Source of the DNA: Sphingobacterium phlebotomi | GTDB taxonomy: Bacteria > Bacteroidota > Bacteroidia > Sphingobacteriales > Sphingobacteriaceae | Direction of reading: 5' to 3' | NCBI RefSeq assembly: GCF_008180195.1 | Contig: NZ_VTAV01000001.1 | Span: 868,001-932,000 of the forward strand | DNA: 64,000 bases | In this document: positions 55,132 to 63,199 of the stretch, one piece after another | Position numbering within the stretch: position 1 is the stretch's first letter | Layout: every line of letters begins with the position of its first letter | The notes under the pieces: generated by a model | Seen by the model: the letters and a program-made list of their open reading frames with translations, nothing else | What the model was told of the DNA's origin: nothing | The model's database searches: none | Translations under genes and position numbers: made by a program

Positions 55132-56403
55132 ATGGATATAAAAAAAATACTATTTAGTTTCTTGTTTATTTGCAGTGTTGGGATAGGGGTTGTCTCTGCT
55201 CAGAGCAGTGCTGAATTAAAAAAGCAACGAGAAAAGATAGATGCAGAGATTGCGGAGTTGATGAAGATTGTGCGGGCGAAAACACAAGAAAAATTACTTT
55301 CTCAAAAAGAGGTGAATGCGTTAAGCCGACAGCTAAATCTACGGGAAGATAAAATAAAAACGATAAGTTCAGAATTACGTATCATCAATAATAATATCCA
55401 AAAAAATACAAAAGCCGTTAACGAATTAAAGGCCGAATTGGAAAAGATGCGGAAAGATTACGAGAAAATGGTTCTCTTTGCTTTTCGGAATAAAAACGGG
55501 TATAATAAACTGATGTTTATTTTCGCTTCGAAAGATTTTAATCAAGCTTTTAAGCGCGTGAAATATTTACAACAGTTTAATGATGCGCGTAAGATAAAAG
55601 CGGCTGAAATTGAAGCTACAAAAAAAGAAATAGAACTGAAAATTGCGCAATTGGAGAGAGACAGGGAAATGCAAAATAAACTGTTAAAAGAACAGGAGAC
55701 AGAGAAAGCCATCATTGCCAAAGACCGGTCTGCACATGCGCAAGAACTCAGCCAGTTGAAAAAGGAAGAATCTGCATATAGAGGCCAACTCAGCCAGAAA
55801 CAACAAGAAAAGAAACGTATCGATGCGATGATTCAAGCGGCAATCCGTCGGGAAATCGAAGCGCAACGCAGACTCGCGGAAGAAGCGCGAAGAAAAGCTG
55901 CTGAAGCAGAAGCCAAACGAACAGGTAAAACGGTAGAAGAGGTCGAAAAATCGACGCCTCGGAAATCAGATAGCGAAGTCCTGCGTTCTACACCAGAAGC
56001 AGCGAAGCTGTCAGCGGATTTCAAATCCAATCGCGGACGTCTGCCTTGGCCGGTGTCGCAGGGAAATGTCGTGCGTAACTTTGGTTTCGAAACGGTGGAG
56101 CGTAATGTACGTATCGACAATTCTGATGTAGCCATTCGTACAGCTGACAATGCTTCGGTAAAAGCGGTCTTCGAAGGGGATGTTGTACAGGTGATCGGAA
56201 GTTTTGTGGTTATCAAGCATGGGGAATATTTTACTTCATATTCCAACCTGAAGAGCGTATCTGTGAGACGAGGTCAAAAAGTAGGGAGAGGACAACAGAT
56301 CGGTATAGCGGGTGAAGATCCGGATGCGGGGTATTCTATTGTGAACTTTGGGGTCTTTCAGGGACAGACTGCTATGAATCCGGTTTCGTGGTTAGCAAAA
56401 TAG
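55132..56403 (+). CDS. EnvC-like coiled-coil protein with degenerate LytM (M23) domain
   Basis: A 423-residue exported protein. The signal peptide (cleavage near VSAQS) is followed by a long coiled coil (about 25-265). The C-terminal M23/LytM domain has lost its zinc ligands: the usual HxGID is NVRIDN, the YAHL position is YSNL, and the final HxH is VNFGV. Such degenerate domains, as in E. coli EnvC, activate amidases at the division site instead of cutting peptidoglycan. I start at 55132 because the longer start precedes a non-hydrophobic stretch and lies very close to the predicted transcription start. Confidence 0.88.
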   Translation: MDIKKILFSFLFICSVGIGVVSAQSSAELKKQREKIDAEIAELMKIVRAKTQEKLLSQKEVNALSRQLNLREDKIKTISSELRIINNNIQKNTKAVNELKAELEKMRKDYEKMVLFAFRNKNGYNKLMFIFASKDFNQAFKRVKYLQQFNDARKIKAAEIEATKKEIELKIAQLERDREMQNKLLKEQETEKAIIAKDRSAHAQELSQLKKEESAYRGQLSQKQQEKKRIDAMIQAAIRREIEAQRRLAEEARRKAAEAEAKRTGKTVEEVEKSTPRKSDSEVLRSTPEAAKLSADFKSNRGRLPWPVSQGNVVRNFGFETVERNVRIDNSDVAIRTADNASVKAVFEGDVVQVIGSFVVIKHGEYFTSYSNLKSVSVRRGQKVGRGQQIGIAGEDPDAGYSIVNFGVFQGQTAMNPVSWLAK

Positions 56404-56427
56404 TTACAGGAAATTCAGAATTTTAAT

Positions 56428-56435
56428 TATATATT
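56428..56435 (+). promoter_or_regulatory. −7 box (TATATTTG) of tatA
   Basis: TATATTTG matches TAnnTTTG, 45 bp before tatA. A short inverted repeat, GCGTTG/CAACGC, lies between it and the gene. No good −33 TTTG is visible. Confidence 0.6.
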
Positions 56436-56479
56436 TGTAATGCGTTGATAATGAAAGCAACGCTAAGAATTTTAAAACT

Positions 56480-56692
56480 ATGTATACATCGGGATTATTA
56501 TTTATTGGGACGCAAGAGATTATTATCATAGTGGTTTTGGTTTTGTTACTTTTTGGAGGTAAAAAGATTCCAGAATTGATGCGCGGTTTAGGTCGTGGAG
56601 TTAAGGAGTTTAAGGATGGACAACGTGAAGAGCCTAGCGAAAACCAAAGCAACACAAATAACAATAATAACAGCAACAATCCCCAGAACTAA
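56480..56692 (+). CDS. tatA: Sec-independent translocase subunit TatA
   Basis: A 70-residue TatA/E protein. One transmembrane helix (about 13-24, [13 protein letters not shown]) is followed by the hinge FGGKKIPEL, the amphipathic helix [14 protein letters not shown] and an Asn-rich tail. It forms the pore of the twin-arginine translocon, which exports folded proteins. tatC is not in the window. Confidence 0.93.
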   Translation: MYTSGLLFIGTQEIIIIVVLVLLLFGGKKIPELMRGLGRGVKEFKDGQREEPSENQSNTNNNNNSNNPQN

Positions 56693-56731
56693 CTAGAAGG
56701 GTAAAGGAAGAAATAAGAGTTTCGCGGGTAA

Positions 56732-56740
56732 CCCCCCCCC
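56732..56740 (+). repeat. C9 homopolymer in the mltD-like 5' region
   Basis: Nine consecutive C lie 27 bp upstream of the lytic transglycosylase start, inside an imperfect hairpin whose outer arms are AAGAGT/ACTCTT. The tract is long for this AT-rich genome and could vary in length by slippage. Confidence 0.7.
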
Positions 56741-56767
56741 ACGGGACTCTTAAACACCAAATACCGT

Positions 56768-58075
56768 ATGATTAAAAACCGTTTGTGGTTAATACCTTTT
56801 TGTGTATTCGGATTACAACCATTATTGCATGCACAGGACATGGCCGGTGTAGATACGGAACCTATTCCGTTACATTTGATAGAAGCAGCATCTAACCAGC
56901 GGGAAATCATTATTTCCGGATTGGATTCTCTCAAAACGTTGTCTTATTACGATCCATTGCACACGGCTGAAGATTCCTTGGTATTCAATCGTATGCGTAA
57001 AATACAGCGCACTATTCCATTAGCCCTAAACGAAAAAATAAAATCTTATATCGATAAATACATCTCACGCAATTACAATCCCTATATGAGTAAGTTGCAG
57101 GGGCTAGCGCAGTATTATTTTCCGATATATGAAAAAATATTTTCTGAAAACCAGTTGCCCGATGAAATAAAATACATATCGGTTATTGAATCTTCATTAG
57201 ATCCACATTTGGTATCCCGTTCAGGGGCGGTAGGCTTATGGCAATTTATGTATCCCACAGCGAAAATCTATGATCTAACGATGGATAGCTATATGGATGA
57301 ACGTAAAGATCCATACGCAGCTTGTTATGCCGCAAGCCGTTATTTCCTTGACGCTTACGATGAGTTTAATGATTGGCTGTTAGCATTGGCTTCCTATAAT
57401 TGTGGAAGGGGATGTGTGCGCCGTGCTATTCAACGATCTGGTCTGCAAAACCCGGATTTTTGGCAACTCTCTCCTTACTTACCAAAGGAAACACAAGATT
57501 ATATACCAAAATTTATTGCGATGACGTACGCGTTGAAACACGCAGATGAATATGGTATATCGGTAGCGGCTACTGATCTCGCTTGGGAAGCAACGCCGAT
57601 TATGGTTGAAAAACCAGTCAACTTGCAACAAATTGCCCATGCCGTCAATCTACCTGTGGAAACGATTAAAAAATTCAACCCGGCATATAAACGTTCTGTT
57701 ATAAATGCGAGTACCGAAAAACCCAAACGGTTGATTCTGCCAGATACTGAACATCTGAATGATAGCTTATTATACGCAGCTTTGAATAACCAGTTGGAAG
57801 TTTCGACTAGTATGTTAGCAAATGTGGATGATACATCTGCTCCCACCACGCCCAAACGTCCATCAGACAGCGCTACAAGACTGGCTTCGGCTTCTGGGAA
57901 ATCGACGACAAAGCGTACAGTAACATATACCACTTATACCGTAAGAAAAGGGGATACGTTGTCACATATTGCGGCGCGATATAAAGGCGCTACCGTATCC
58001 CAAATAAAAACCGATAACAATTTGAGCACTACCCGGCTTAAAATAGGACAGAAGCTAAAAATTAAAAAGTCTTAA
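56768..58075 (+). CDS. mltD: MltD-like lytic transglycosylase with LysM domain
   Basis: Cleaves peptidoglycan glycan strands. The 435-residue protein has a signal peptide (to LHAQ) and an SLT domain with catalytic Glu141 in ISVIESSLDPH, followed by GAVGLWQFMYPTA and LALASYNCGRG. One C-terminal LysM domain (YTVRKGDTLSHIAARY, 388-434) binds peptidoglycan. It follows tatA after 75 bp. The PRTase gene converges 4 bp after its stop. Confidence 0.93.
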   Translation: MIKNRLWLIPFCVFGLQPLLHAQDMAGVDTEPIPLHLIEAASNQREIIISGLDSLKTLSYYDPLHTAEDSLVFNRMRKIQRTIPLALNEKIKSYIDKYISRNYNPYMSKLQGLAQYYFPIYEKIFSENQLPDEIKYISVIESSLDPHLVSRSGAVGLWQFMYPTAKIYDLTMDSYMDERKDPYAACYAASRYFLDAYDEFNDWLLALASYNCGRGCVRRAIQRSGLQNPDFWQLSPYLPKETQDYIPKFIAMTYALKHADEYGISVAATDLAWEATPIMVEKPVNLQQIAHAVNLPVETIKKFNPAYKRSVINASTEKPKRLILPDTEHLNDSLLYAALNNQLEVSTSMLANVDDTSAPTTPKRPSDSATRLASASGKSTTKRTVTYTTYTVRKGDTLSHIAARYKGATVSQIKTDNNLSTTRLKIGQKLKIKKS

Positions 58076-58079
58076 CAAT

Positions 58080-58595
58080 CTAAGATAACCAAGCAGCATC
58101 TTCTTTTTGGTCAAATTCCTTCAGTTCAACTTCGACGTGTTCCTTTAATATCGTAGAGAGTTTAAGTCCATAATAATCGCTGAATAACGGAAATTGATGA
58201 TGGGAGCGGTCAATTAATACAGCAGTGCGCATTTTTTTGAGGGGAACATTGAGAAACAAACCTAAGCCATACGCTAACGTTCGACCGCTATTGAGTACGT
58301 CATCAATCAAAATAATCACCTTATCTTTTGCTGTCTCAACAGATACGTCAGTAGTGGCTTCCAAACTTCTTTTCGTTTTCAAAATAGAGACTTTGATTAG
58401 CTCAATTGTTTTATCTGGAGCGATCTCTTGTAAATGCTGCTGAAGTCTTTTTGCGAACACATAACCCCGATCTGCAACACCCACCAATACCAATGACTTT
58501 TCTTCAAAATTGTCTTCAAGAATCTGGTATGCGATACGAATAGATTTTTGATGGATCTGCTCTTTATCGAGAATGAGTGTTCGTTTGTTAGACAT
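58080..58595 (-). CDS. phosphoribosyltransferase family protein
   Basis: A 171-residue type I PRTase with the PRPP loop VIILIDDVLNSGRT and the N-terminal VGVADRGYVFAKRL. It resembles PyrR and hypoxanthine/uracil PRTases, but it is distinct from the pyrR at 36315 and lacks a clear base-specificity motif, so the substrate is not assigned. It is on the minus strand behind the NlpC/P60 gene, with a terminator between them. Confidence 0.85.
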   Translation of the reverse strand: MSNKRTLILDKEQIHQKSIRIAYQILEDNFEEKSLVLVGVADRGYVFAKRLQQHLQEIAPDKTIELIKVSILKTKRSLEATTDVSVETAKDKVIILIDDVLNSGRTLAYGLGLFLNVPLKKMRTAVLIDRSHHQFPLFSDYYGLKLSTILKEHVEVELKEFDQKEDAAWLS

Positions 58596-58633
58596 ATTAT
58601 ACGCTTTGATTACTGCGTATCAAAAATACAAAA

Positions 58634-58663
58634 AAGGTTCGGATATCTATACATCCGAACCTT
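58634..58663 (-). terminator. terminator after the NlpC/P60 gene
   Basis: A perfect 11-bp stem AAGGTTCGGAT/ATCCGAACCTT is followed on the minus strand by six T. Confidence 0.9.
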
Positions 58664-58685
58664 TTCTATCATATCATGAGAAAAA

Positions 58686-59261
58686 TTAGTGTAAATTTTT
58701 ATCTTCATCGTCAGCGCCTGCGTCGGCTAGCATAGCTTCATTTATTTCTGACGGTCTGCCTCCGTTATAGTAATATCGTTTCCAATAAGCTTCGTTAAGG
58801 TTGCTGATCATTACCCCTCTGCTAGATGCGGCATGAGCAAACTTGTCATCACCTAGATAAATGCCTACATGCGTAATCTGTCTGCTGCGAATCTTAAAAA
58901 AGACAAGGTCACCTGGTTGCAGATCGTTTTTGCGAATAGGTTTTACATTTGCATATTGATTACGGCTGTTGTAGCCTATTGTGGTGTTAAATACATTTTC
59001 ATAAACAGCAAGTGAAAATTTAGAACAGTCTATCCCTTTTTTAGAATCTCCACCCAAACGGTAAGGCGTACCTAACCACTCGTATACGAACTGATAAAGT
59101 TTTGTGTTTGCCATGGCATTAGATGCAACACCCATTATCTGTGAAAAATATTCTTTGGCTAGGTTATCAGGGTCAGAAGAGGTTGATTTTGCTGTTTGTG
59201 CCTGAGACACCGCACATAAGCCTACGAAAAGCATGCCTGCTATTAGTTTTTTTGTATTCAT
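58686..59261 (-). CDS. NlpC/P60 (C40) cell-wall peptidase
   Basis: A 191-residue exported endopeptidase that cuts the peptidoglycan stem peptide. A signal peptide (to SQAQT) precedes the NlpC/P60 domain, with catalytic Cys79 in GIDCSKF, His131 in THVGIYLG and a third residue His143 in FAHAAS. The tail is acidic. The conserved GTPYRLGG motif is present. Confidence 0.92.
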   Translation of the reverse strand: MNTKKLIAGMLFVGLCAVSQAQTAKSTSSDPDNLAKEYFSQIMGVASNAMANTKLYQFVYEWLGTPYRLGGDSKKGIDCSKFSLAVYENVFNTTIGYNSRNQYANVKPIRKNDLQPGDLVFFKIRSRQITHVGIYLGDDKFAHAASSRGVMISNLNEAYWKRYYYNGGRPSEINEAMLADAGADDEDKNLH

Positions 59262-59331
59262 TATGTTCGCCTATTTCACTTGATTTACGATACGTTCTAA
59301 GTTCTGTCTTATATTTTCTACAGGACTGAAG

Positions 59332-59362
59332 CAAATCTAATACATAATGTCTAGGCTTCCAA
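59332..59362 (-). promoter_or_regulatory. promoter of the NlpC/P60 gene
   Basis: On the minus strand TTGG (59362-59359) and TAGATTTG (59339-59332) lie 19 bp apart, close to the TTTG/TAnnTTTG consensus, about 70 bp upstream of the start. The region from here to the thr promoter at 59511 is AT-rich and shows no gene. Confidence 0.6.
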
Positions 59363-59510
59363 GCATATTCGTCATTATTTTACTGTATTTTAACGAATTT
59401 TAACATATTTTTTATTGCTTTTCAGTAATATTGCTTTTTTTTGCCATGTAGCTATGTAGCTACTTTTTATCACAATTCGTTATTAAAATTTTAATGAAAA
59501 TGAAAAAATA

Positions 59511-59543
59511 TTTGATGGTTTCAAATTAAAACTCCTATATTTA
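59511..59543 (+). promoter_or_regulatory. promoter of the thr operon
   Basis: TTTG (59511-59514), a 21-bp spacer and TATATTTA (59536-59543) match the consensus except for the last base. Transcription should start about 10 bp before the leader-peptide ATG at 59561. Confidence 0.7.
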
Positions 59544-59560
59544 GATCGTTTTTCAAAAAT

Positions 59561-59629
59561 ATGGAAAGTTTACACCTTATTATTACAACGATTATTATTA
59601 CCACCGGCACAATTCATCGGAGGAAGTAA
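59561..59629 (+). CDS. thrL: thr operon leader peptide (Thr/Ile-rich, 22 residues)
   Basis: A 22-codon open frame starting 10 to 20 nt after the predicted transcription start. Eleven of its 22 codons are Thr (5) or Ile (6), clustered from codon 7 to 18 as IITT, IIITT and TI. Its last three sense codons and stop cover GGAGGAAG (59619-59626), the 5' arm of the predicted antiterminator. This is the classical arrangement of ribosome-mediated attenuation for an operon making threonine, the precursor of isoleucine. The product is probably only a sensor. It is not homologous in sequence to E. coli ThrL. Confidence 0.82.
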   Translation: MESLHLIITTIIITTGTIHRRK

Positions 59630-59692
59630 TTCTATTGTATAAGAAAGTGTACAGAAAATATAGAGCCTTCCTCCAAATGGGAAGGCTTTTTT
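59619..59692 (+). promoter_or_regulatory. attenuator of the thr operon
   Basis: The terminator is AGCCTTCC (59664-59671) paired with GGAAGGCT (59680-59687), followed by TTTTTT. The competing antiterminator is GGAGGAAG (59619-59626) paired with CTTCCTCC (59667-59674), 8 perfect base pairs that use up the terminator's left arm. A ribosome stalled at the Thr/Ile codons leaves GGAGGAAG free, so transcription continues. A ribosome reaching the stop at 59627-59629 covers it, so the terminator forms 40 bp before thrA. Confidence 0.82.
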
Positions 59693-59732
59693 GGTTAGTA
59701 TACACATTATTTTAAATTATAATTAAACTGAA

Positions 59733-62180
59733 ATGAAAGTATTAAAGTTTGGAGGGACATCAGTTGGCAATGTCGAGAGCGTAAAAGCTGTATTAGGCAT
59801 TGTTAAGAGCTCTTACGACGAGGGAGAAAAACCTTTGGTCGTATTGTCCGCTATGGCTGGCGTAACGAACTTACTGATGAGAATGGCGGAAAATGCAGCT
59901 GAGCGTGTCCCTTTTGACGAAGATTTGAAATTATTGGAAGAACGCCATTTCGAAGTGGTAAAAAAGCTCATCGCAGTAAAATACCAAAATCCGGTATTTA
60001 CGAGATTAAAGCTGATGCTCAATGAATTAGAAGATATCTTACAAGGCATCAGTGCACTTAGGGAACTGAGCTTGCAAAGTAAAGATTTGATCGTTTCTTT
60101 TGGTGAGCGATTGTCGAACTATATGGTCTCCAAAATCATGGAACAATATGTTGAACAAGTTGAGTTCATTGATGCTTCTCATTATATAAAGACGGATTCC
60201 AATTTTGGACATGCGCATATAAACGAAGAGGTTACGAACCAACTTATTCAGTCGCTTGCACATACCCATGCGGATAAGCTTTTATTTGTCACTGGTTTTA
60301 TCGGTTCAAATGAGAACGGTCGTATCACCACGTTGGGAAGAGGAGGATCCGATTATACCGCAGCAATTTTTGGTTCGGTGTTGCGGGCTTCTGCCATTGA
60401 GATATGGACGGATGTCAATGGCATGTTGACCGCTGATCCACGCATTGTAAAGAAAGCATTCTCGCAACCAACCTTGTCGTATAATGAGGCGATGGAACTT
60501 TCTTATTTTGGAGCGAAAGTAATATATCCACCGACGATGATTCCTGCTTTTTTAAAGAAGATTCCGATTGTAATTCGGAATACATTTGAGCCGGAATTTG
60601 CAGGTACCGTAATTCAGTTTGAAAGTGGGAAATCTGTTTACCCGATTAAAGGGATTTCCTCTATTGCTGATATTTCTGTTATCAATGTTTCTGGAAGCGG
60701 AATGATAGGAAAATCTGGGTTTAGTGGCCGTCTATTTACATTGTTGGCGAGAGAGCAGATTAATGTCGTATTGATAACCCAATCATCTTCCGAACATAGT
60801 ATTACTTTTGCAGTTCATCCAGACGATGCAACGAAAGCTGTACAGCTCATTAAAACAGAATTCGAGCTCGAATTGGAAGCGAATAAACTGGTTTTGCCTA
60901 CCGTAGAAAATGAGCTTTCAGTATTGGCAATTGTTGGGGAAAATATGAAACGTACACCAGGTATGTCTGGTCGTCTATTCCATGCATTGGGGAGAAACGG
61001 TATCAATGTGCGTGCTATTGCACAAGGCTCTTCGGAACTCAATATATCCGTTATTATTGAGAAAGAAAATATGGCGAAAGCATTGAATACCGTGCATGAC
61101 GCATTCTTCGCAGAGCTAAAGAAGACCTTGTATGTATTTAATGTGGGGACGGGTAACATCGGTGCGACGTTATTCAAGCAGATTCATGAACAATATGACT
61201 TTTTGGTAGAGAACAACGACCTGGAAATTAAAATAGCCGGCATTTCAAATTCGAGGAAAATGCTGTTTAATCCAGAAGGTATAGATTTGACGGATTGGCG
61301 TACAACATTGGAGAATCAGGGAGAAGTCGCAGATTTGTCCAACTTTGTGGAACGGATGAAAGCAATGAATTTGCCTAATTGTGTTTTTATAGATAATACA
61401 GCGAGTCCACTTCCATCCACGTATTATATAGATATATTTAAATCGAATATTTCGGTTGTCACCTGTAATAAAATAGCCAATTCTGGCGACTATAAGCAAT
61501 ACAAATCACTCCATGACACGGCTCGTAAATATGGGGTCGACTTTTTCTATGAAACCAATGTTGGGGCTGGCTTGCCTATTGTGCGGGTATTGAAAGACTT
61601 GATGTTGAGTGGCGACCGTATTGTGCGGATCGAAGCCATTCTTTCCGGAACTATTTCCTATATATTCAATAACTTTACCGGAGATGCTTCGTTTTACGAA
61701 GTTGTGAAACGTGCTCAAGAATTAGGGTATACAGAACCTGATCCACGTGATGATTTGGGTGGTATTGACTTCATGCGGAAGATGTTGATTTTGGCGCGTG
61801 ATGCAGGGCATGTGATTGAACCGTCTGACGTCGATTTAGGTGCTATTCTCCCCCAAGCCTGTTTAGAAGCGACATCTGTAGATGATTTCTATGCAGCGTT
61901 ACTGAAAGCCGATCAATATTTCAATGCATTAAAAGAAGAAGCGGAAAGCCAAAAGAAAGTAATCCGATATATTGGCAAGCTGGAAGATGGTAAAGTGTCC
62001 ATTGCATTGGAAATGGTAGACGAAAACCATCCCTTCTACGCTTTGTCAGGAAGTGATAATATTATTTCATTTACAACAGAACGTTATAAGGAGCGTCCTT
62101 TAGTCGTAAAAGGTCCTGGGGCCGGAGCGGAAGTGACCGCGGCGGGTGTATTTGCTGATTTGGTCAATGTGGGAGCATAA
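59733..62180 (+). CDS. thrA: bifunctional aspartate kinase/homoserine dehydrogenase
   Basis: Catalyses the first and third steps of the threonine branch. The 815-residue protein has the N-terminal kinase (MKVLKFGGTSVGN, TLGRGGSDYTA) and two ACT-type regulatory domains (for example NVVLITQSSSEHSITF and NVRAIAQGSSELNISV). The C-terminal homoserine dehydrogenase begins with the NAD(P)-binding VFNVGTGNIGATLF near residue 469 and has DPRDDLGGIDFMRKMLILAR. The two ACT domains suggest feedback inhibition by threonine. It is the first structural gene after the attenuator. Confidence 0.96.
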   Translation: MKVLKFGGTSVGNVESVKAVLGIVKSSYDEGEKPLVVLSAMAGVTNLLMRMAENAAERVPFDEDLKLLEERHFEVVKKLIAVKYQNPVFTRLKLMLNELEDILQGISALRELSLQSKDLIVSFGERLSNYMVSKIMEQYVEQVEFIDASHYIKTDSNFGHAHINEEVTNQLIQSLAHTHADKLLFVTGFIGSNENGRITTLGRGGSDYTAAIFGSVLRASAIEIWTDVNGMLTADPRIVKKAFSQPTLSYNEAMELSYFGAKVIYPPTMIPAFLKKIPIVIRNTFEPEFAGTVIQFESGKSVYPIKGISSIADISVINVSGSGMIGKSGFSGRLFTLLAREQINVVLITQSSSEHSITFAVHPDDATKAVQLIKTEFELELEANKLVLPTVENELSVLAIVGENMKRTPGMSGRLFHALGRNGINVRAIAQGSSELNISVIIEKENMAKALNTVHDAFFAELKKTLYVFNVGTGNIGATLFKQIHEQYDFLVENNDLEIKIAGISNSRKMLFNPEGIDLTDWRTTLENQGEVADLSNFVERMKAMNLPNCVFIDNTASPLPSTYYIDIFKSNISVVTCNKIANSGDYKQYKSLHDTARKYGVDFFYETNVGAGLPIVRVLKDLMLSGDRIVRIEAILSGTISYIFNNFTGDASFYEVVKRAQELGYTEPDPRDDLGGIDFMRKMLILARDAGHVIEPSDVDLGAILPQACLEATSVDDFYAALLKADQYFNALKEEAESQKKVIRYIGKLEDGKVSIALEMVDENHPFYALSGSDNIISFTTERYKERPLVVKGPGAGAEVTAAGVFADLVNVGA

Positions 62181-62195
62181 TTAGTTGATAGAATA

Positions 62196-63173
62196 ATGAA
62201 TCAAAATAAAACAGATAAAAAAATAGATTTCGATAAAATCGCGGATACCGTGCGTGTGTTTGCGCCTGCCACTGTAGCCAATATGATATGTGGATTTGAC
62301 ATATTGGGGTTCGCAGTGGACTATCCGGGAGATGAAGTCCTTATGCACCGCGTTGCAACGCCTGGTGTACGGATCAGATCTATAGTTGGAGACGATGGTA
62401 GGCTGCCGTTAGATGCCGATAAAAATACTGTAAGTGCTTGCGTGAAAATGTTATTAGCGCATCTAGCAGTTTCTAAAGAGATCGGTGTAGAGATAGAACT
62501 CATCAAGCACATGCCCATTGGTAGTGGTTTAGGTTCGAGTTCCGCCAGTACAGTAGCGGGATTATTTGCTATCAATAGCCTCTTGGGAAATCCGTTGACG
62601 AAAGAAGAACTGCTGCCTTTCTGTGTGGAGGGTGAGCGCCTTGCTTGTGGTCATGGGCACGCTGATAATGTAGCCCCGGCATTAATGGGGGGCATTACGT
62701 TAATTCGAGGACACAATCCTTTGGATATAATTAAATTGCCAGTACCGGAAGAGCTATATGCGGGAATCGTGTTTCCAAAGGTCGATGTACCTACACGTGA
62801 TGCTCGACAGCTCATCAAAGAAAAAGTCTTCTTGAAAGATGCAGTGACACAGTGGGGCAATATTGCAGGGTTAATTGCAGGTCTCTATGAAAGCGATTAC
62901 GAGTTAATTAGCCGGAGTATGCACGATGTGCTCATCGAACCTACTCGTGCCATTTTGATTCCGGAGTTTTACACGATGAAGCAAATAGCATTAGATGCAG
63001 GGGCACTTAGTTTTGGTATTTCTGGCTCGGGTCCGTCGGTAGTTGCTATTTCGCGTGGAAAAGAAACCGCCGAAAAAGCGGCTAATCTCATTCAGCAACA
63101 CTTGACAGATTGTGAGATAGATAGTTTTAAATATGTGTCCCCTGTCAATATAGACGGACCGAAGATCATATAA
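62196..63173 (+). CDS. thrB: homoserine kinase
   Basis: A 325-residue GHMP kinase that makes O-phosphohomoserine. The ATP-binding motif is PIGSGLGSSSASTVAG, motif 1 is FAPATVANMICGFDILG, and the C-terminal GHMP motif is FGISGSGPSVVAI. A hydrophilic N-terminal extension of about 20 residues precedes the usual start; no better start is visible. It lies 15 bp after thrA. Confidence 0.96.
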   Translation: MNQNKTDKKIDFDKIADTVRVFAPATVANMICGFDILGFAVDYPGDEVLMHRVATPGVRIRSIVGDDGRLPLDADKNTVSACVKMLLAHLAVSKEIGVEIELIKHMPIGSGLGSSSASTVAGLFAINSLLGNPLTKEELLPFCVEGERLACGHGHADNVAPALMGGITLIRGHNPLDIIKLPVPEELYAGIVFPKVDVPTRDARQLIKEKVFLKDAVTQWGNIAGLIAGLYESDYELISRSMHDVLIEPTRAILIPEFYTMKQIALDAGALSFGISGSGPSVVAISRGKETAEKAANLIQQHLTDCEIDSFKYVSPVNIDGPKII

Positions 63174-63199
63174 GTTGAAGAGTGAAAAAAATAAAAACA

